From assembly GCA_024138015.1 (NCBI GenBank), contig JAMXBB010000001.1, positions 93,791,740 through 93,855,739 of the forward strand: DNA of 64,000 nucleotides, written 5' to 3'. Under the pieces are notes generated by a model. It searched no databases, was not told where the DNA came from, and was given only the letters and a program-made list of their open reading frames with translations. The stretch comes from Lumnitzera littorea (taxonomy: Eukaryota > Streptophyta > Magnoliopsida > Myrtales > Combretaceae). Position 1 is the stretch's first letter. Each line of letters opens with the position of its first letter. A program made the translations under genes and the position numbers. Positions 1 to 9,448 of this stretch are shown here, piece by piece.

Positions 1-181
1 AAGCGATTCGATCCCAAGCCATTCAACTTGACTAGATATGATTTGATTTGATACTTTATATTTTATATTTTTTTTCCTTTTTCTTTTAATTTTTTAAAAA
101 TGTTTTTTATTGTTATTTTTTTATTTATTTTTTAACCTGGCTCAATAATAAAACGAAAGTGGCAAAAATGAGGTGTCTACA
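1..181 (+). mobile_element. 3' end of a Tat/Ogre-like LTR, truncated by the window edge
   Basis: The stretch has GATTTGATTTGATAC-like words, a long T-rich tract, an AACCTGGCTCAA word and the terminal string ending GAGGTGTCTACA at 181. The same order of words ends the LTR at 55655-58014 (AACCTAGCTCAA, then AAGGTGTCTACA). From memory of plant Tat/Ogre elements, the ending GTGTCTACA is typical of that group. No tRNA-Arg-type primer-binding site follows, so this is a 3' LTR or a solo LTR. The element must extend left of the window. Confidence 0.6.
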
Positions 182-485
182 CTTATCGGGAAATAGGTTA
201 GCAATTTCTTTTAACATCTCCTTGCCCTCTTTAGGTAGGTTAACCTATTTCTTTATTTCCAACAGTCTTTGTACCAACAAAATAGTCAGTTCGTTTTCCT
301 TTAAGGTTTTTCTAAACTCAAATTTGCTCATCATTAAGGCCTTCTTAGTCTTTTGGATAAGTTGCATATTTCTCACTTGGCTTAAAGTCATAGGATACCA
401 ATTAATAGGCCGGCCATCTTTCTTGTACCTACAAGTATTCTCACACTCATCATGCATGACTCTTCAATTGAATAAGCATAGTTAG
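182..485 (-). pseudogene. Unidentified minus-strand coding fragment
   Basis: The minus strand reads open from 457 to 245 and continues, past one TAA, as sensible protein to about 182 (words NLPKEGKEML and KEIANLFPD). The composition is lysine- and glutamate-rich and looks like real protein (WYPMTLSQVRN, FRKTLKENELT), unlike the surrounding AT-rich DNA. I do not recognise the family. It begins exactly where the LTR end at 181 stops, so it could be a captured exon, the internal part of the neighbouring element, or the DNA the LTR jumped into. No start codon context or splice site can be assigned. Confidence 0.3.
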
Positions 486-849
486 CTTAGTAATATACGA
501 GATACACACATAGATAGTACATTACACGTGATAGGAATCAAACCATTGGACTCCTGACCTGAACTTGAGCTCGAGGGCTTGAGAGTATGGCTAAGTAGAT
601 TCTTTCTTTCTAACATACTGCTAATGAGTTTGAGTTGCTCTAATCTATTGGCTTACCGCCTTATCGGAGCCAAACTCTCCTATGCTTATTGATAGTGTCT
701 GAATGCCAACTTAAAGAGCACTCAGACAACATCTCAACTCACCCAATCACCAACTCGGTTGACCTAACTCCAAACTGCTTAGAGCATAACTGAGTTGAAT
801 TTACCTTAAAAGAGTCTTTAGCTCAGCTGAACACCTCTACTCAATAACA
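486..849. other. Gap, probably upstream part of the next LTR
   Basis: No gene is visible. A TG start with the word TGATAGGAATCAAACC at 529 could be the true start of the 5' LTR described next. The 3' copy of that LTR lacks this part, so the boundary cannot be fixed by comparison. Confidence 0.3.
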
Positions 850-1410
850 GCCAGACTAGCCGTACAATTTTGTCTATTTTGCCAATAGTTCCACCATTAA
901 CTAAAAGTCACTTGTTCAAGTAACCGCATGATGGGATCTGTCATACAGATCTAATGTCTTCCTAATTTTTCATGTATACCCTTTTACATTCCTTGTAACT
1001 TACTTATTTAGGACATTACAATTTTAGTCATTTCCATTTTTAGTAGTTTGCCTTAATTTTTTTAGTATAAAATACCCTATTGTATAATGTAGTTGCAAGT
1101 CTTAACATACAGAATATACTATACTTTCTTTTCCTTTGTGAGCATTTTCTTTCTTTTTTAGTTCACTCTTATCCTTTTCTTTGAGCAAAGCTAAGTGGTA
1201 AGTACCCTCACTGAATTATCTTGTACGTCATCTTGAGCTTATTTATGAGTTCTTGATAGCTCCTTGGCATGTCACATCCTTAGAGCCGATCAAGGGTTTC
1301 GCTTGTTTATTTCTCTTTTTGCACATTCCCATCTCCTTTTCAGGCTTTTAGTAAACTTGGACCTACCTTCGATATAGCTGACCTTGTCTGTTCTTAGTGT
1401 GGTCCTATCA
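850..1410 (+). mobile_element. 5' LTR of Ty3/gypsy element 1
   Basis: This stretch is repeated, diverged, at 5475-5866 plus 7106-7288. Shared words in the same order include CCGCATGATGG, ATGTCTTCCTAATTTTT, ACCCTTTTACATTCCTTGTA, GATCAAGGGTTT and CATTCCCATCTCC. It holds an LTR-like promoter zone (TAAAATACCCTATTGTATAATG near 1070-1090). It ends CTATCA at 1410, directly before a primer-binding site. The left limit given is where the two copies begin to match; the real LTR may start upstream. Confidence 0.8.
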
Positions 1411-1412
1411 TC

Positions 1413-1428
1413 TTAGTATCAGAGTGGA
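1413..1428 (+). other. Primer-binding site, initiator-Met tRNA type
   Basis: The sequence TTAGTATCAGAGTGG follows the LTR end by two bases. It matches the plant initiator-Met tRNA 3'-end complement (TGGTATCAGAGC) with few changes. It marks the start of the internal region of gypsy element 1. Confidence 0.75.
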
Positions 1429-1795
1429 GGTTCGTTTGGGTAAATTATATTTGAGCTTTGTTGTAGCAGTGTTATGAGTAATACTAGTTGTAGTAGAGTG
1501 TCATGGTTATGTAAGAAGTTAGCTATAGTGTTTTAGTAAGTAATGGAAGTAGTGTTGTTGTTCTGTGATAGTTATTGTGAGATACTCTATTTTAAGCTTC
1601 AGAAACAGAGCTAGTTTTATGTGAGACATTTTTGACAGTTGAAGTAGTTGTTATGCTAGTAGCTTGTAGTAGAGTCTATTTTGGGTTTAGATATCCATAA
1701 GCGAAAGTGTGAGTGTAAGTTAGTTGGTTTAAAGACAATGTTAGTTGTTTCTTGAATATTGAAGTTTCGAGTCTTGTTGAAGTTTTGTAGAAGAT

Positions 1796-3010
1796 GACTT
1801 ATTTAAGTGTAAACACGGGGATTAGAGACGATAACAGTGGTGTTGTCCACAATTTCCGAATTAACTAGAGCTATTCATGCCTTAGCTTTTTAGCTTGCTG
1901 ATGCTGTTCAAAACACTCCCTAAGTTGGCCAACCTATAAGAGGATAGATCCTAGCTCGACAAGGCCAAGGTGAAGGAGTAAGAGGACGTATGCAGAGATG
2001 AATTGACTTGGGAGAAGTGGATGAAGAGGATGAAGAAGAGTATGTTAAGGTAGAAGAGTGAGCTCGAGCACCCCAGGCTACGGACCATGTGAAGCTTTAG
2101 ATTCCGAGCTTCAATGGTTCTAGGGATGCTGATGACTACCTAGATTGGGAGGAAAAGGTAGAACGGGTTTTTGAATATTATCAATATAAGGACCATGAGA
2201 AAGTGAAGATTGCTGTTGTAGAGTTTTCAAGTTATGTTGTGATGCAATGGAAGAACTTCTAGACCATGAGGTGATAAGAAGGATATAGAAAAAATAGCAC
2301 CTAGCTTAAAATGAAAAGAGTCCTTAGAAACAGATTTGTACTAGATACTTGCTTGTAGGATATTATTGCTTGACTTTAGGAATTGAGGCAAGGGAGTTGA
2401 ACTATTGATGAATATGTGTGGGAGTTTCAAATGCTCATGATTTGATGTGAGGTTGATGAGCCTTTAGCCTAAACAGTATCTAAGTCCCTTGTTGGATTAA
2501 GAAATAACATTCGAGATATAGTGAAACTTCAACAATTCATACATTGGATGAAGCCATAAGGATCACCTAAAGTGTGCAGAAGTAGAGGAGAAACAGGCTT
2601 ATTTGACCTTAAGTAAGCCGACTTGCCCGAGGTGGCAACTAAGCACCATAGAGCACTAACTCTAGAAAGAGAGTTGAAGTTGTGACTAAGTAGAAGGGTT
2701 ACACTATTGACAAAGAATTGTTGAAGAGAACTTATGAGAGGGGTCAATGATCTGGGAGGAAGACAAGCTAGATCAAGTGCCTTAAGTGCTAGGGATTTGG
2801 GCACATAGCCACCTAATGTCTGAATAGATGAACTATGGGAGATACCCCTAAGATTGAAGTAGATAGCATTGATGAAGAACCTGAGGAGGAGGTTAAACCA
2901 GAGGAGAACGCTGTGAAAGATAATGAGCTTGTTGAGGATGAAGTGTTTTCCTATGACTTGGACAAGTTGACCTTAGTAATCTAATGAGCTTTGAACAATG
3001 AAACATTTGC
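1796..3010 (+). pseudogene. Ty3/gypsy gag relic, element 1
   Basis: Degenerate Gag polyprotein (capsid/nucleocapsid), readable only across many stops and shifts. Conserved words are TIDEYVWEFQMLMI at about 2400-2443 (retrotransposon gag core) and a CCHC zinc knuckle at 2778-2819, K-C-x-x-C-x-GFGH-x4-C. In the knuckle, two positions that are normally Gln in this family are TAG and TAA stops. An acidic stretch follows (EEPEEEVKPEE, about 2875-2910) before the protease. The closest relative in the window is the minus-strand gag at 7289-9110. No intact start can be chosen. Confidence 0.8.
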
Positions 3011-5474
3011 TAAAGAGGAGTAATGAGAGAACCTATTTTACATCACCTGCAAGGTGAATGAGCAAGTTTGTGCACTTATTATGGATAGTGGAAGCTATAC
3101 CAATGTTACATTTGCTGATTTAGTTTGAAACATGAAGCTGTTGACCTTATCACACCTAAGACCCTATAAAATATATTAGCTAAATGAGAAGGAAGAACTG
3201 CATGTTACCCAACAAGTGTTATTACTGATCTTAATATGGAACTATTATGATAAGATTCCATGTGACGTGCTACTTATGTGTACATCCCTTCTGCTATTAA
3301 GATGACCTTGATTATTTAACCAAAGGGTCATACATGATAGATTCAGGATTACATATGTCTTTGAGAAGGATTGAAGGAGAATCACCTTAAATCCCATGAC
3401 CCTTAAGCAAGTAAGTAAGTTACAAGCTCAATTAATCTAAGGATCTGAAAAGGCCTTAGTTCCTAGCTGTTCCAAGCTTCGAGCAGCTGTTAAATTTGAC
3501 ATGCCGACCTTTTTATTGGTCTGGAGATTATTAGAGTTAAAAGAACAAGTTATGTTGCCAAAAGAGGTCGAGGAGTTGCTTAAAGAGTATGCTGACCTAT
3601 TTCCTAAGCAATATCTTAAAGGGTTACCCCCTTTTTGAGGTATCAAACACTGCATTGACTTAATACGTAATGCTGCTCTACCAAAGAAGTTAGCTTATCG
3701 GATGAATCCTAAGTAAGCTGCCGAAGTATATAGATAAGTTAATGAGCTACTGGAGAAGGGATATGTGAGAGAAAGTCTTAGCTCTTGTGCTATACCTGCT
3801 TTGCTTGTGTCGAAGAAGGATGGTACTTTGTGAATGTGTATGGACGGTAGAGATTTTAATAAGATTATAGTTAAGTATAGGTACCCCATTTCGAGGCTAG
3901 ATGATATGTTAGACGAATCGAGTGATGCTAGAATATTCAGCAAGATTGACCTAGAGTCAGTGTACCACGAAATTTGAATGAGATAAGGAGATGAGTATAA
4001 GACTGCGTTTAAAACCTAACATGGTTTGTATGAGTAGATGGTAATGCCATTTGGGTTATCAAATGCTTTGAGCACTTTTGTAAGGTTAATGGATCATGTT
4101 CTAAGAAACCTGATTGGGAAGTTTGTTATAGTCTACTTTGACGACATCCTTATATATAGTGCTAACTTGTCGAACCATATTGATCATCTTTGAGTAGTTT
4201 TCGATGTTCTTCAAGAAAAAAGGTTGTTTGGAAATCTAAAGAAGTGTTGCTTTCGTTAGGAAGAAGTGATTTTCCTAAGATACTTGGTTAGTATGGGAGG
4301 ATTGAAAGCCGATGAAGAAAAAGTTTGAGCTGTTGTTGAGTAGTTGACCCTAATCACTTGTGTCGAGGTAAGGAACTTTTACTACTTAGCTTCCTTCTAC
4401 TGATGTTTTATTTAGGGTTGTAATCCAATAGTTGCACTCCTTACCAAGCTAACAAAGAGGAACGTTGAGTTTAAGTAGGGAGAGAAAGAGGAGAGGAGCT
4501 TTGATAATGTAATAGAAAGGTTGACCTTTGCCCCAATCTTAGCTCTACTCGATTTTGAGAAAGTATAAGCTCAAATGCAATGCATCAGGTGTCAGTATTG
4601 AATCTGTATTAATGCAAGAAGGTTGACCTATTGCCTATCATAGTAAGAAGCTTAGAGGGGCACAATTGAACTACTCTATGAATGATAAAGAACTCTTGGA
4701 ACTGATTTGCACTCTTCATGTGTGGCAATATTATCTTCTACCAAAAGAAATTGTCATATACATTGATCATGAATCCTTAAGATACCTATAGAGTCAATTA
4801 AAGCTCTCAAAAAGATAAGCTTGATGGATTGAGTTCTTGGAAGGATTCAATTTTGTCACAAAGTATAAGCAAGGCAAGAGCAATATAGTTGCCAATGCCT
4901 TATTAAGAAGACATGATCTTCTTACCAAACTATAGACCAAACTTCTAGGTTTTATAAGCATTAAAGCATAATATCAACATGAATCTCATTTTGGCGCCTA
5001 ATATACAAGCGTTGTGGAGAGGGAAGAACAATTGATGAATATTATATAGAGGATGACTACTTGTTTCAATGTGGTAAGTTATGTATGCAAACCTATTCCT
5101 TGAGGGAGTTGCTATCGAGAGAAGCTTATTCTGGTGGGCTCTTTAAACATTTCAGAGAAAGGAGGACGTATGACCTACTGTTGAATGCCAGGTTCTTGTA
5201 GCCTAAAATGAAACACAGTGTGCACCATGTGATTGAAAGTTGTGTTACTTGCAAGAAGGCCAAAAGCTAAGCTGATCAAGGGAGAGTAATGCCTTTATCC
5301 GTCCTAACCAAACCATGGATTAACTTGAGTATGGACTTTGTCCATGGACTACCTTGAATTTCTTGAGGAAAAGACTTTGTAATGGTTGTTGTGAATAGAT
5401 TCAATAAGATGGGTACACTTTTTGCCCTACACCAAAACCAACGATGCTTTGGCTATTGCTTCTTTGTTTTTGCA
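3011..5474 (+). pseudogene. Ty3/gypsy pol relic (PR-RT-RH-INT, truncated), element 1
   Basis: The pol domains stand in Ty3/gypsy order. Aspartic protease shows ALIMDSGS near 3070-3095. Reverse transcriptase runs about 3640-4330 (LLEKGYVRESLSS, KKDGT, MPFGLSNA) with an intact YFDDILIYS box at about 4134-4160. RNase H is about 4560-4910 (AYHSKKLRGAQLNYS, KELLELICTLH, VANAL). Integrase has its zinc-binding His/Cys region about 5100-5260 (CVTCKKAKS) and the first core block SMDFVHGLP near 5330-5350, then VVVNRFNKM. Integrase stops abruptly near 5474, where LTR sequence begins, so the second and third catalytic acids, the chromodomain region (if any) and the polypurine tract are missing. Many Gln, Arg and Trp codons are now stops. 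It is dead and gives only fossil information. Confidence 0.88.
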
Positions 5475-7288
5475 GGAAATAGCCAGTCTAGCCATACAAT
5501 TTTGTATGTTTTGCCAACAATACCACCACTGATTAACAGCTATGTATCCAAGCAACCGCATGATGGTATTTGCCATGCAGATTGAATGTCTTCCTAATTT
5601 TTTATTTATACCCTTTTGCATTCCTTGTACCTTACTTATTTAGGACACTTCCCTTTTAGTCATTTCCATTTTTGGTAGTTTGCCCTAATTTTTTGGGTAT
5701 AAAATACCCTTTTATACAATGTAGCTACAATAAGTCTTAACATACATAATAAACTATACTTTCTTTTCCTTTATGAGCATTTTCTTGCTTGCTTAGTTTA
5801 CTTTTATTCTATCTCTTAAGTAAAGCAAGGCGGCGAGTACCTTCACTGAATTAGCTCGTGGGTCATTGATACGAGGCAAGCGCACCTATCAATTTTAATA
5901 TAGTCGGACATGAGTCCGAGTCGATCCCTCAGAGATTTTGAGTACTAATATTAACTTTAGCTTTATTATCTAACCGGAAAATTATGTCGAGTTGAATGAA
6001 TTAAAAATACTAAAATTAATAAACTAAACTAATTATGAGACTTAACTAAGCAATTTAGAAAGCAATAAACTACTAACGACTTCAAGTATGCAATGATGTA
6101 TTTAGGAATTATTTCCCCTAGTGTTTAACACGTAACCTTTTTAAAATATATTCAATTTAGTTTCTATAATTCTTGATCGGATGGATTCACAATTAAAGCT
6201 AATATCTTTCTCAAGCATATTAACCCTAATTCTAAATTATTTACCGGAATTTCTTCACTTAGCAATATAACTTAGAATCGCATTAATGTATAATGAATTC
6301 CCACACAAACAATTAACTTTCCGAAAGAAACATGTATCTTATCTCTAAGTATACATGTAATTCTCTTCAATTATGCTAAGATCTAATTACACATGCAATT
6401 TCTCAATCAACATGCATAATATCATATATTGACACTCTAGAATTATCAATCCATAACTCAACGACATAATTGAATCAAGAAAAGATAGAAACTTTCTTGA
6501 AATTATAATTCAATCCAAGAATCACATGAAACCCTAGGTTCCATAATCCTAAATACTTGAATTCTAAGCTATCATAATGAAACTAAAAAGGAGATTCATC
6601 AAAAACATGAAATAAAGCATGAAAACCCCTCTTGATTTGATGAACAATCTCTAATCTTGAAATCGATGTCGTTATCGCTTCTTGATGTTGTTTCTCCTTA
6701 AGTCTCTTCTTGTCTCTCGTCTCTCTTTGTTTCTGTAATGTCTCTCTTTGTTTCTGTAATGTCTCTCTCCCTTTTGAACCCTAAGATCCCCTTATATATG
6801 TGTATTACACGGATTTTATTTTCGTCACTTGACACGGCCTGGAACACGGCCGTGTCCCTAGGTCGTGTAACTTTCTGCACAAAGGCAAAATTTCTACACA
6901 ACTTCAAAATTTCATAACTTCTTCGTTTGAACTCGGAATTGAGTGAAACTTGATTCGTTTTCTTCGTTTTCGAGCTTAGAACGCGTTTAAACCTTGAAAT
7001 CAACATTTTACTCAATTAAGTATCAATTTCTTTAAAGAAAACCAAAAATGTAAGGGAAATACCATAAAATCACCATATAAAATATGTTTAAAATTAGAGT
7101 TATCAGTCATATTAAGTTTATTTGTAATTCTTGGTAGTTCCTTTATGCATCATATCCTTAAAGCTGATCAAGGGTTTTGCTTATTTACTTCTCTTTTCAC
7201 GCATTCCCATCTCCTTTTTAGGCTTTTAATAAGCTTAGACCCACCTACTATGTGACTGACCTTCTCTGTTCTTGGTGTAGCCCTATTA
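5475..7288 (+). mobile_element. 3' LTR of gypsy element 1, split by a solo LTR
   Basis: Positions 5475-5866 and 7106-7288 together match the 5' LTR at 850-1410, ending CTATTA at 7288 against CTATCA at 1410. The left edge is fused directly to integrase-like coding sequence near 5474, so an internal deletion removed the end of integrase, the polypurine tract and possibly the first part of this LTR. The two LTR pieces are separated by the insertion at 5867-7105 plus one copy of the duplicated GTCAT. Confidence 0.8.
5867..7105 (+). mobile_element. Solo LTR, 1239 bp, with 5-bp target duplication
   Basis: The insert begins TGATACGAGG and ends AGAGTTATCA, so it has TG...CA ends within a short inverted TGATA/TATCA. 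It is flanked by a perfect GTCAT duplication (5862-5866 and 7106-7110). The uninterrupted 5' LTR of the host element keeps a single GTACGTCATCTTGAG at the matching place, a direct empty-site comparison. No internal coding or primer-binding site is present, as expected after recombination between two LTRs. Inside are a tandem pair of TCTCTCTTTGTTTCTGTAATG (about 6720-6763) and the 12-bp palindrome ACACGGCCGTGT at 6844-6855. The minus strand is open at 7015-6698 but the reading is of low complexity (ITETKRD repeats) and I do not call it a gene. A diverged relative lies at 20429-21430. Confidence 0.88.
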
Positions 7289-9110
7289 ACAGAAGATCTC
7301 ATCCTTATAACTTCTAATAGAAATGGGTAAGGTTACTTGCCTAGTAACATACAATGGCCCTTTCACATTTAACTAGTGCAATTTATATGGTCCATGATGT
7401 AGAGTAGTCAGAAACTTCAATTGTTCTACCATTTTAGCAGATGCAACATTTGTACAACGACCACTATCTACGATCAAAGCACAAAGTTATTGATTTACCT
7501 TATAAGTAGTATGAAACAAATTCCCTTATTGCTTTTCTTGTTGATTATGTTACATACTAAGAGCTCAACAAATCACTAAGGTTAGCATATCTCCTTTTTT
7601 AGGATAGATCTCTTCACTTGTAGCTTTTATCGTCACTCTACCTCCCTCTTTTGCAGCTTCACTAACTTCCTTATCAATGTTGTATACTTCACCTCCTCGA
7701 ATGACTACAGTTCAATGATTTGAGCATTGGGAAGCCACATGTCCAAAACCTTTGCATTTGAAGTACTTTATCTCACTCGTCTTTTATCCAGAAGTTTGCC
7801 CCCTTTCAAATTACTTTTCCTTTCCTCCTCATTCCAACCTCACTCCTTCTCCTTAGAAGGTCTATCCTTCCTTCATGCCAGGCACAAGTCTAATAGGCTT
7901 CTTACTTCCATCTTGGGTAGGTCAGCTCATTTGGATAGTTGGGAATTGAACCTCCTATAAGGTTAGTTTCTCTTCTGCCTCTCAACTCACTAAGTGACCT
8001 TGATAGATTCTTGAAGAGTATAAGTAGAAACCACTTCAACAAATTCTCAGAGGTCAAATCTTAGTCTAGTGACAAATCTAGAGGTAGTTCAGGCTTCAAG
8101 TTCTTCCACTTCACAATGGATCATCAACATTTGGAACTCTTGTATATACTCATCAATTGTTCAGCTTCCTTGTTGGAGCTCTTGTAATTTGTCAAAAGTA
8201 TCTTGATAGTAGGATTCAAGAATGAACCTTCCACACATAACTCTATTCATCTCTTCCCATGACCACACTCCTCATTGTCCTTCTCATTTTCTTATGACCT
8301 GTAACTTCTTCCGCCGTATATAGGCATATTCAACAAATTCAAGAGCAACTAATCTAACTTTGTCCCTTTGAATATGCTGATAACACTTGAACAACTTCTC
8401 AACTTGCTCTTCCCAATCTATATACTCGTTGACATTTCCACTTCCTAAGAGGCTTGGTATCTGGATTATTACATTGTCTAATCCTTTATGAGCTCAGACA
8501 AGTCGCTCCTCCTTTTCTTACTCCACTTTAGTTTCTCCTTCATCATTGTCAACTTCTCCAAAGTTCATCCTTAGTAGGAATTGTCAATAAACTCTTCTTT
8601 AGAAGTGTCGAGCATGTTGGGGTGCTTGGTTATGTCGAACTTCTCATTCTTCAGCTCTAAGAGCTTAAATATTACTCTCTTCTTCTTTAAAGGTTTCTTC
8701 TACTTCACTCTTGTCTTCCTTAATCAACTCTAACCTCTTATTATCTTGCTGCTCAACTCCTTTAGCTTGTATTTGATGAATTAGGTGGTCTACTTCCTTA
8801 CGAGGAACCTCTTGAGCTTGGTAGACACCCTGATCAACTTGATTCTCTATTAGGGTGTTAACATCAATTTGGCCACCAACCTTATGGACCTCATCCTCCC
8901 TTGCAATCACCATTTCATGCATCAGCATAATCATATTCTCCATCATCACCACCATTTGATCCAATCATTCATCAAAAATTGGTTCCACTTGGCATCCACA
9001 ACTAGTAGCATCACTGTCATTGTCTTCTACTATTGCATTAACGCTCAAATCAATCATGTTTACCTTCGTAAAAACCATAGTCACTATGTCGACTCAATAA
9101 ACTAAGAAAC
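7289..9110 (-). pseudogene. Ty3/gypsy gag-protease relic, minus strand
   Basis: Read right to left this is a degenerate Gag followed by protease. The N-terminal part (8964-8665) is open, with Met-rich and Glu/Lys-rich, probably coiled-coil, sequence. The gag core follows at about 8250-8050 (YYQDTFDKLQEL, IDEYIQEFQMLMI). A zinc knuckle near 7760-7720 (CKGFGHVASQC) is complete in its Cys/His residues. The protease word ALIVDSGR is near 7480-7455, with VTRQVTLPI downstream. The order and words match element 1, so the two are close relatives in opposite orientation. The relic ends exactly at the LTR end of element 1 (7288), with no RT, LTR or primer-binding site. Confidence 0.8.
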
Positions 9111-9149
9111 AACACCCTCAGTTACGACCATGCTCCTCTTAGTTGCTTT

Positions 9150-9431
9150 GTCACGCAACTAGATTTCTCGTTTTAGAAAACTGTTTCAAAAATTGGTTTT
9201 ATTGATAGCTTGGTAGCTAAGTTATAACTAATCCATCCAATTGATTATGACTTAACTCTTTTTCCCAACTACGGTTGGGTAGTGACTCCAAAAATGTTTT
9301 TAAAGTTAATAAACCAGTTTTCTTTAAACCCTAGTCGAAGGTTAGTATTAAATCGGTAAGGTTTAATACTGATTGATTTAAAGAAGACTAATTTATAAAA
9401 ATCGGGAGAAAAAAAAACAAGCTTGATAGTT
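9150..9431 (+). mobile_element. Left copy of a Tat/Ogre-type terminal repeat
   Basis: This block matches 17903-18147 in the same orientation. Shared words include GTTTTAGAAAA-CGTTTCAAAAATT, AGTTATAA-TAATC, TTGATTATAACTTAACTCT-like sequence, GGTTTAATACTGATTG and AAAGACTAATT, ending in a GGGAGAAAAAA-like run. A tRNA-Arg-type primer-binding site follows, which suits the end of a 5' LTR. Only about 280 bp remain; the left side is cut by the minus-strand gag relic. Confidence 0.65.
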
Positions 9432-9448
9432 TGGCGACTTTACTAAGG
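9432..9448 (+). other. Primer-binding-site-like sequence, tRNA-Arg type
   Basis: TGGCGACTTTACTAAGG resembles TGGCGACTCCACTGGGG, the tRNA-Arg complement I recall for Ogre/Tat elements; the differences are mainly C-to-T and G-to-A. It lies just after the terminal repeat copy, where a primer-binding site is expected. Confidence 0.55.

Noticed and set aside
6698..7015. A 105-residue minus-strand open stretch
   Set aside because: It lies wholly inside the solo LTR and its C-terminal repeats come from a duplicated TCTCTTTGTTTCTG sequence.
8869..9105. A His-rich 78-residue open stretch on the plus strand
   Set aside because: It is the opposite strand of the gypsy gag relic; the His runs are the complement of Met/Asp codons there.
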